Source of the DNA: Pseudarthrobacter equi
GTDB taxonomy: Bacteria; Actinomycetota; Actinomycetes; Actinomycetales; Micrococcaceae
Assembly (NCBI RefSeq): GCF_900105535.1
Contig: NZ_LT629779.1
Span: 4,395,079 to 4,459,078 of the forward strand
Reading direction: 5' to 3'
Length of the DNA stretch: 64,000 bases
Of the stretch, positions 55,019 to 61,718 are shown in pieces. The notes under the pieces were generated by a model. The model ran no database searches and was not told the DNA's origin. It worked only from the letters and a program-made list of their open reading frames with translations. Positions within the stretch are counted from its first letter, which is position 1; every line of letters starts with the position of its first letter. The translations under genes and the position numbers were made by a program.

Positions 55019-56806
55019 GTGAATAAATTAGTCGCGCCCTCTTTTATTGGCGTGCTCTGCGCGCTGGTGCTCGCCTCCTCGACGGCGGGGCCAGCCCCGC
55101 TGCCATTGGATGCCGGCCAGCACGTGGCGGCCTCAGGACCGTCACGCGTGTCGCTGGGGGAGGCCACCGGGAACGGCGGCGGCTCCAGCACGGTGAACAG
55201 CACCACCGGCACCGCCCTCACCCCGGCTGTTGATCCGGACATCCGGGTGGCCTCGCCCACCGCGCCGCTGGACGTGGCACCGCCTACAGCTCCTGCGGCC
55301 GCCGCGGTGGGACCGGCGCTGGACATCAGGCCGGTCCAGGAACCGTCCCCCGCGCCATCAGCCGATCCCACCGGCGCTTCGGGTCCCGCCACTGCGCTGC
55401 CCGCTGCCGGGGTCCCGTCCATACCCCCGCTGTGGGCACCTGACGCCGATCTGGCCTCCCCGCCGCCGGCAACATCCGGGCCCACTACTTCCGGGCCGGC
55501 AACGTCCGAATCACTGGCAGCGCCCCCGGCCACGGAGGCACTGGTCAAGGACAACAACTCCGCAGCGATCCTCACCGTCTTCACCAAGATCAACGAGTAC
55601 CGGGCGTCCAAGGGCTTGAATCCGGTGAAATACAACCCCACTGTGGCCGGCCTCTCCCAGGAGTGGTCGGACAGCATTGCCTCCCGCGAGGTCATTGAGC
55701 ACCGCGCCAACTTCTGGACAGATCCGCGCGCCATGAACCCCAACAACGGCGCAGGCGAGGTCATCGCCATCCGGACAGACAGGGATGCCGCCCAGCTGGT
55801 GGAGTGGTGGAAGGGCTCCCCGGGGCACAACGCCATGCTCATTGACCCCCGGTTCAACGTCATGGGTGCAGGCATCTCGTACACCAACTCCACCTACCAG
55901 ATCTGGGGTGTGGTGAACTTCTTCGGCTACACCACACTCCCGGCCGGCACCGTGGACTCACCCGGCGGGTCCGGCGGGTCCTCAGGGGGAGGCTCCGCTT
56001 TCCCAGCACCGGCACCCACCTTGTGCGATGCCACGGGGCGGCACATGCCTCCCACGCTGGACCTGCGTGCCGCGGCCATCACGGGGCCCGGCGACCTTGT
56101 GTCCGTCAATTCTTCGGGCCAGCTGCTTAACAGGGCCTCAACAGGTGTCCGCACGTACGGCGCCGCCAAGGTCATCGGTTCAGGCTTCACCGGGGCGAAG
56201 GAAGTCTTCGTCACCGATTGGGACCGGGACGGCGCCTACGATCTCGTGACCCAGTGGACCAACGGGGACCTCACCCTGCACCGCGGCATCGCCACCGGAG
56301 GGTTCCAGGCAGCAATCACCCTGGGGTCCGGCGGCTGGCAGTCCCTCACCCTTGCGGTGGGCGGCTGGTGCGCCAACAACAGGATGCCGCAGATCCTGGC
56401 CCTGGACAGCAGCGGGAACCTATTCCTGTACCCCAACAAGGGCACCACAGACCTCTCGGCAAGGGCATTGATCACAAGCGGCGTTAACGCGTCCCGCCTC
56501 GCGATGGTGGACTACGACGCAGACGGCTTCCAGGATGTCCTCGCCCTCCGCGCTGATGGCGCGGTACAGCTCTACCGGGGCTGGGGAACCACCACCCTCC
56601 GTGCCGAGGCGCGGCCTACGGTGGCCACCGGCTGGCAGGATGTCACAGGCATCAGGGCACTGAAGAACGTCACCGGCCTGAACTCCACCGGTATCGCGCT
56701 CCGCAGGGCTTCCGATGTTGTGCAGTACTGGGACCTCTCGGGCGGAAGCCTGGCGTCGCCGTCGAACATTGCAGGGCCCTGGACCGGCCAGCGGCTGGCG
56801 CAGTAA
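55019..56806 (+). CDS. Secreted CAP-domain protein with FG-GAP/VCBS-like repeats
   Basis: 595 residues. A signal peptide (1-25, short, ending STA-GPA) is followed by a Pro/Ala/Ser-rich stretch to about 170. The CAP/SCP domain (about 178-310) has EWSDSIASREVIEHRANF and WWKGSPGHNAMLIDP. After a Gly/Ser linker come blade-like repeats (about 345-595) with VTDWDRDGAYDLVTQW and VDYDADGFQDVLALR, which hold calcium-binding DxDxDG loops. It probably acts on or near the cell surface; enzymatic activity is not predicted. The start is GTG behind GGGGATG. Confidence 0.85.
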   Translation: MNKLVAPSFIGVLCALVLASSTAGPAPLPLDAGQHVAASGPSRVSLGEATGNGGGSSTVNSTTGTALTPAVDPDIRVASPTAPLDVAPPTAPAAAAVGPALDIRPVQEPSPAPSADPTGASGPATALPAAGVPSIPPLWAPDADLASPPPATSGPTTSGPATSESLAAPPATEALVKDNNSAAILTVFTKINEYRASKGLNPVKYNPTVAGLSQEWSDSIASREVIEHRANFWTDPRAMNPNNGAGEVIAIRTDRDAAQLVEWWKGSPGHNAMLIDPRFNVMGAGISYTNSTYQIWGVVNFFGYTTLPAGTVDSPGGSGGSSGGGSAFPAPAPTLCDATGRHMPPTLDLRAAAITGPGDLVSVNSSGQLLNRASTGVRTYGAAKVIGSGFTGAKEVFVTDWDRDGAYDLVTQWTNGDLTLHRGIATGGFQAAITLGSGGWQSLTLAVGGWCANNRMPQILALDSSGNLFLYPNKGTTDLSARALITSGVNASRLAMVDYDADGFQDVLALRADGAVQLYRGWGTTTLRAEARPTVATGWQDVTGIRALKNVTGLNSTGIALRRASDVVQYWDLSGGSLASPSNIAGPWTGQRLAQ

Positions 56807-56891
56807 GCACCAAACCGTAAGTACCAGGGCAGAAGGCGGAGAACCCTCACTGGGCCGGCGGCGGAAGCTGGTGGGCCGGGACGTCGCCTGG

Positions 56892-57353
56892 CTAGCTGAC
56901 GGTCTGCAGCTCCAGTACGTCCTTGAGCCGGTCCAGCTGGGATACCTCGGCGCGGACCCGTCGCTGGGCGATCTTATTCAGGAGGCCGAACCGGTCAAGG
57001 AAGGAGAACGAGCCTTCCGGCCGGGCTTCGAGCGCGTAGCGGAGCCGGGTGCCGTCGTTCTCGGTGCTGAGGTAGTAGCCGCCCGAACGGTTCGACGGGC
57101 CGGAGGTCACCCGGAACTGGATTTCGGCGCCGGGCCTGGCCTGGGTGATTTCCAGCTCGGCCGGAATGCTGAGCCCGGACCGCCCCGCCACCATCTTGCG
57201 GTACACGGCGCCTTTGGTGCCGGCAGAGCCCTGCACCAGCTTCACGCTCCGGACAGCTTCGCGCCACGTGGGCAAGTTGGTGGCGTCCAGCAGGTACAGG
57301 TACACGGCCATGGCGTCACGCCGGATGAGGACCTCGTGTTCTGCGGATGCCAT
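56892..57353 (-). CDS. SRPBCC-fold protein
   Basis: 153 residues. DATNLPTWREAVRSVKLVQG and GTKGAVYRKMV then ITQARPGAEIQFRVTSGP fit the START/Bet v1-like SRPBCC fold (polyketide cyclase/dehydrase type). Such proteins bind hydrophobic ligands. It has no operon partner. It is the last gene with typical host codon use before the low-GC region. Confidence 0.8.
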   Translation of the reverse strand: MASAEHEVLIRRDAMAVYLYLLDATNLPTWREAVRSVKLVQGSAGTKGAVYRKMVAGRSGLSIPAELEITQARPGAEIQFRVTSGPSNRSGGYYLSTENDGTRLRYALEARPEGSFSFLDRFGLLNKIAQRRVRAEVSQLDRLKDVLELQTVS

Positions 57354-57639
57354 GGGGATCTTTCTGTGGTTGACGCCGGCATGCTGCCCGGACCGCCTCC
57401 CCCTGGCGCCACAGCATTCCGGTTCAGGTTAGCCAGCCCGCCGGGTGCCAACCTAGCCAGATGCGGCGACGTTATTGAAGAGTTACTGGATGACGTGCCG
57501 GACCTGGGACACGGCTGGAACTGCCGGCACCGTGGCCGGACCGCCGTTCCATCTGCGCTAAGCTAAGTTCTGCCCCGCAGATGCGGCGGCAACGCGGCTG
57601 GGACTGGTCAATAATCCCCACAGACGCTAGAAGACGCAG
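57354..57639. other. Intergenic region at the left edge of the low-GC island
   Basis: No gene, tRNA or clear terminator was found here. Base composition changes from typical host DNA to a less GC-rich sequence within this stretch. Confidence 0.5.
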
Positions 57640-57690
57640 TAGGCAAAATGCCCCAGAAACGCGTAATGCCCGTTTTGGGAACGCACTGCC
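57640..57690. repeat. Repeated AATGCCC element near the island edge
   Basis: AATGCCC occurs at 57647-57653 and again at 57665-57671, exactly 18 bp apart, followed by GTTTTGGGAACGCACTGCC. The flanking CAGAAACGCG between them joins the copies into one unit. It lies directly before the first island gene. It could be an attachment-site remnant, a regulatory repeat or part of a dispersed repeat; sequence alone does not decide. Confidence 0.45.
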
Positions 57691-57737
57691 AGACTCACAC
57701 AGAAAATCATGTCGGTGTTAGGCGCTATCTTTGAAAC

Positions 57738-58118
57738 ATGGCTAAGAAACCGAACCCCGAGGTATGCGATATATACGTCGCTGACCCCACGGAGATCAAC
57801 GTTCGGGACGATCACAAAGAGAAGATCACCCGTCGATACGGAATTGCGGAAGCTTCAAAGAAGTCCTTTACCGTGCAAGCTATTGGACGCACCACGGACG
57901 AACCACGGGCTGACGAGAAGATTGATCCCGTTCATTCCCCAAGAAATGATGACATTGGGTTGACTAAGGAAGGGTGGTGGATCGTTCGGTACCGCTGCAC
58001 GATCGGAAAGGCACTCTTCAAAGAGGATGTTCTGGACCACAGAGGTGAGCTTCTCGCTCCAGAGTCGGACGCATTCAATGACCTTTGGCACAAGAACTCT
58101 GTTCTCGGCTACTACTGA
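57738..58118 (+). CDS. Hypothetical island protein 1
   Basis: 126 residues, soluble, with mixed charge and no membrane segment. It begins MAKKPNPEVCDIYVADPTEI and contains TKEGWWIVRYRCTIGKALF, which looks like a beta-rich core. No family is recognised. TATCTT lies six bases before the ATG, so translation is probably leaderless. GC content is clearly lower than in the flanking host genes. It is the first gene of a three-gene group that ends with the metalloprotease. Confidence 0.75.
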   Translation: MAKKPNPEVCDIYVADPTEINVRDDHKEKITRRYGIAEASKKSFTVQAIGRTTDEPRADEKIDPVHSPRNDDIGLTKEGWWIVRYRCTIGKALFKEDVLDHRGELLAPESDAFNDLWHKNSVLGYY

Positions 58119-58160
58119 TACACTGATCTACTGCCCACTTCACAGATCGGCACGCCTGCA

Positions 58161-59051
58161 TTGAAACTCCTTGATCGCAGCCAGCTTCCCAGCGAGGCTG
58201 TCCGAATTATCGACGGCGGCACCCCCGCCGCACCAAAAGCTGGTGACGTGTGGGTGCTGGCAGATGAGATTCAAGACCTTGCTCTAGGTCTAATTACGCG
58301 TGTCCATGATTCCTTCGTGTCTATCCTTCCGATCACCTGCGATGCCGCCGAAGCTAGAGAGCCTGCTTCCATCGTTCGCGCCGCACAGTCGCCCATAAAT
58401 GCAGACATTGCAGTCTGGTCGCCTGCACCGACAGGGATCGGCATGCACCTTCTGGACCGTCGTATCGGGAACCTCTGCTCTGAAAGCGCAGCACTGAGAC
58501 TGGAACGATCAGCTTTCGACGACGACGTGGACAGCCCTTTTGAAATGGGCGCTGAAATGGAATCCGATGACACGACCCCATTCATCGACTTTTTGTTGAG
58601 CAGCTTTCGCAAGTTTTGCTTTGATTCGTGGCCGTCTGCCACGGCTGGAGAGGCGGTATTCAAGACAGAAGCTCTCATGGAAGCTGAAATGACCGCCAAG
58701 AAGATTCGTGAAAATTTGAACATTCCTGAACGCGGGGACGCTGCCGACCTCTTTCGCGGCGATGCGTTGCCGACTTCTGCACAGATATCCGTAATGCGCG
58801 AGATCACTGGTCTCACTGATTCCCAACTCCTTCGTCCGGTCAGCTCTGAAGTAGTAACCGAGTTGATGCAACCAACCCAGCGGGACAAAATCGTAAGCTT
58901 GGCAGAGCGCAGGGCGTTGAAGCAGCGTGATGCAAGAAACTTACTCATGCAGAATGCATTGATCGCAGCTCGCAGTTCCAAAGCTGGCGATGAACGACAA
59001 GCGGCGCAAAACCGCATCGACGAAGCGTATTCGCGTCTGATGCAGGAGTAG
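58161..59051 (+). CDS. Hypothetical island protein 2, partner of the metalloprotease
   Basis: 296 residues from a TTG; the next gene starts six bases after its stop. The N-terminal part (about 25-60, AGDVWVLADEIQDLALGLIT) looks like a small SH3-like beta barrel. The C-terminal part has short helices with LPTSAQISVMREITGLTDSQL, which could be a degenerate HTH, and a charged helical tail. ImmA/IrrE proteases often work on an HTH repressor encoded beside them, so this protein is a candidate target. No family is recognised with confidence. Confidence 0.72.
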   Translation: MKLLDRSQLPSEAVRIIDGGTPAAPKAGDVWVLADEIQDLALGLITRVHDSFVSILPITCDAAEAREPASIVRAAQSPINADIAVWSPAPTGIGMHLLDRRIGNLCSESAALRLERSAFDDDVDSPFEMGAEMESDDTTPFIDFLLSSFRKFCFDSWPSATAGEAVFKTEALMEAEMTAKKIRENLNIPERGDAADLFRGDALPTSAQISVMREITGLTDSQLLRPVSSEVVTELMQPTQRDKIVSLAERRALKQRDARNLLMQNALIAARSSKAGDERQAAQNRIDEAYSRLMQE

Positions 59052-59057
59052 CTGGCA

Positions 59058-60101
59058 ATGCTTACAACTCTTACTGATTACCGACTTTGGGCACTGCCCC
59101 GCAACTACGTGAAAATTGCCGACGCCATGATCCAAGAAATACTGGATTCCGGTGCGGTTTTTGAAGACATTGCGGACGCCCCTGTGGAGTATGTTGAATC
59201 GCGTGGCGACCTTGACGTTATCTTCCATGAGCTGCGGGGAACCAAGGGATGCAATGTTCAGGCGTGCTATGACCCCTACATCGATCCTCCGGCAATCTTC
59301 GTCCACCTAAGCGGAAACACCGGGCGCGACAACTTCAGCGTGTTGCATGAACTTGCCCACCATCAACAACGAGTTGGCGACGCTTGGTCCGATATCACTG
59401 AAGACATCACCGATCGAGCCTTCATAAAGGAACTTCGCGAGAAGGTCGCCAACAGTTTCGCGTCCAGACTTCTACTTCATGAGGATTTGATCGAGTCCGC
59501 GTTCGGTTCAGGACCTGTAACCGCCGCTGGGGTGAGATGGTTGTTCGATAACTCGGCAGCATCCATGCAGGCATGTCTCTATCGATCCCTTGAACTTGAA
59601 GGCAATAGGGTTGTCATGCAGACAGACTCTGACGGCAGGCTTTTCTTCAGCGCGGCAAATAGCGATGAACTATTCCCACCCCACAAGGATAAAACTCAGG
59701 AAGAGATTGCTCGCTCCTTCGAGCGTCTACAGGCTAGCGAGGACGGAAGCTTAGTTGTTCGTGGCGGGTACGGTATCCAGCACCTCAGCGGAAAGAGCTA
59801 CACCAACGTTGTACTCGACATGGTTCTGTGCGACGGGTGCGTTCTCGTGATTGCCACCAAGGGACGCAGCGAGTACTTCGCCTTCAGTGACGACGGCGAG
59901 TACTACCAAGGCTCCGTCTGCCATGACAGCTTCCTGATTAAGGACTCTCCCGGTAGGTGTTCTACCTGTAACGAGCCGAAATGCTCGAAGTGTAAAGCCT
60001 GTGGATGCCCTGACAAGCAGCCTCCGCCATGCACCCGATGCTTCATGCTTTTGTCCGTTAATGACGTGCGTGCAGGGCGGACCGCACACGAAGATTGTTG
60101 A
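59058..60101 (+). CDS. ImmA/IrrE-like metallopeptidase with C-terminal cysteine cluster
   Basis: 347 residues. SVLHELAHHQQ carries the HExxH zinc site (His 97, Glu 98, His 101), and a Glu downstream (about 114-126) can act as the third ligand, as in COG2856 ImmA/IrrE proteases. Such enzymes cleave repressors after a signal (phage ImmR, DdrO). Residues about 215-290 form a beta-rich middle part. Residues 301-328 hold eight cysteines in CxxC-type spacing (CSTCNEPKCSKCKACGC, CTRC), probably binding zinc or sensing redox state. That cluster is unusual for the family. Confidence 0.82.
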   Translation: MLTTLTDYRLWALPRNYVKIADAMIQEILDSGAVFEDIADAPVEYVESRGDLDVIFHELRGTKGCNVQACYDPYIDPPAIFVHLSGNTGRDNFSVLHELAHHQQRVGDAWSDITEDITDRAFIKELREKVANSFASRLLLHEDLIESAFGSGPVTAAGVRWLFDNSAASMQACLYRSLELEGNRVVMQTDSDGRLFFSAANSDELFPPHKDKTQEEIARSFERLQASEDGSLVVRGGYGIQHLSGKSYTNVVLDMVLCDGCVLVIATKGRSEYFAFSDDGEYYQGSVCHDSFLIKDSPGRCSTCNEPKCSKCKACGCPDKQPPPCTRCFMLLSVNDVRAGRTAHEDC

Positions 60102-60186
60102 GGCAACGAAAATTGCCGCTGATACCGTGGTTCCCCAGCCAGACAATCGACAGAGACGCCATTGGTATTAAGACCACGGGAAACGC

Positions 60187-60732
60187 TTAGTAAAGCGCCG
60201 TATCCCATTTCAAAGCGCCCGCTGCGTGCCGTACCCCTCCTTCGCTCATGCTGCTGCCGCTGAAGTAGGACGTATTCCACTGCGGGACTTCTTCAGTTTC
60301 GGAAAACTCGCGATACCAGAGAGACAAGAACGTTCCCACGTTAGTGGCAGGAATGTTCAGCACGATTCTGCTGCCTCTACGGAAGATCGCCACGGGCGCA
60401 CCTGCCGGGTTTTGAAACTCCACGGTGGAACCGCCGCAGTGAGGCGTAGCCTCCGCCATGACTACAACTGCCGGATCATAATGGTTACGCTCCAACAGCC
60501 AATAGTTCCCTTCCAGCTTCGTGAGGGACCAAGGCTCTTCACGCCCTACCTGTTTCCAGTCCTTGATCGCTACATCTAGAGCTTCAGTTGAGATTGCGTG
60601 GCTTGCCTCCGCTACCTTTTTGCTCTCTACTGCAACCTGTTTGCTTTCCTTCGAAACCTTGTAGGTGAGCCATGCGACGACGATCGTAAGAAGCGCGATT
60701 ACCGCCGTAGCGATCGTTATGACTTCAGTCAT
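60187..60732 (-). CDS. Membrane-anchored protein of unknown function
   Basis: 181 residues. One N-terminal membrane helix (about 5-24) is followed by a Lys/Glu-rich coiled helix (25-60, KVSKESKQVAVESKKVAEAS), then a folded beta-rich domain. I recognise no family. It follows the nuclease-like gene by 34 bases on the same strand and may be the last gene of the hsdR group. Codon use is island-like. Confidence 0.7.
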   Translation of the reverse strand: MTEVITIATAVIALLTIVVAWLTYKVSKESKQVAVESKKVAEASHAISTEALDVAIKDWKQVGREEPWSLTKLEGNYWLLERNHYDPAVVVMAEATPHCGGSTVEFQNPAGAPVAIFRRGSRIVLNIPATNVGTFLSLWYREFSETEEVPQWNTSYFSGSSMSEGGVRHAAGALKWDTALY

Positions 60733-60766
60733 ACACTGGTCCTGTTCTCATGTCATTGGATTCAAA

Positions 60767-61718
60767 CTATTTGATCGGAGATGAGAGGTCGAGATGACCC
60801 AATTGAGCGCCAGCAGGGAAATCTTCTGACGACGTTACCGTTAGCACTTCTGGGCACTTTTCCACTCGCGCGGCGATTTCTTCCCCTAGAGCAAAAAATC
60901 GTTCGTCTAGAAAAGAATCCAGATGTTTCGCCTGAACAACATCGATCCGCAATTGCAAATCCATCTTGTCCGTCTTGATGTGTCGCGTCACGTTCGACCA
61001 CGGCTTGCTGTGGGCTTCCAGTACATCAGCCTCTGTATCCACCTCGAATATGTCGTTTGAGGTAACGAGTATCGGAAGCGTCAAGCGGTTGAGCGAAAAG
61101 TTGGTATCTGGATTGAAGACGCCACGGGCTACCGTTCTTTTCGAGACGCTTTGCACTGCTTTAGCCATGGGCATGACGATTCCGTTGAACATATGGTCGT
61201 TATCAGCTATCCATTCCTTCTTTCGCTCCATGACTACGAGTTGATTGCCAATAAAGCTATCAGCGCTCGGACTGCCGGGAGCGGAAGCGAGGTCTAAAAC
61301 GCTCCAGACCGAGCGGCGGGTGGAGCCTCTACTCGCCGTGCTTGGAGGAACTGGCGGAATAGGTATGGAAATACCCTCGTGCGCATAAAACTTTGCACCG
61401 AAAGGGACCCGCGCCTTTTCGGTGTCCTTTGCAGCCCTTCCGACTATCACGTACGGCGACTTCGGATTCTTGCACTCAATCAGTAATTGGATGCCGAAAA
61501 CGATGCGTCGGCTCTCATGTGTATAGAACTGCTTATAACCCCACACATCGATCTCACGGGATTTTACCTTCGTCGGGGTCCTCATACGCACGAGACACCT
61601 CACACTGAATGTCGCGCTTCTCTAGCACCTTTCGAACGTCTTGTTCAAGGATGAAACCAGTCTGACGAAGGGCAGCGATTACGTCTTCTGATGATGGTCC
61701 GGAGTTGAGTTGGTTCAT
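60767..61718 (-). pseudogene. PD-(D/E)XK nuclease-like gene broken by a one-base insertion
   Basis: From the ATG at 61718 the frame reads MNQLNSGPSSEDVIAALRQ and continues to EDPDEGKIP, then stops. Dropping one base of the AAAA run (TTTT at 61562-61565 on the plus strand) joins it to SREIDVWGYKQF and a full downstream frame to 60767. The restored protein is about 316 residues. REIDVWG and, after about 20 residues, LLIECKN give the Asp and Glu-x-Lys of a PD-(D/E)XK nuclease core near the N-terminus. Its start overlaps the hsdR stop (ATGA). It is either a base-calling error or a real inactivation. Confidence 0.8.

Noticed and set aside
57440..57620. A tRNA gene as island attachment site
   Set aside because: No cloverleaf with T-loop GTTCGA or matching acceptor stem was found.
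57627..57815. A 62-codon minus-strand frame over the island edge
   Set aside because: It covers the repeat element and the leaderless promoter of the next gene and has no ribosome site.
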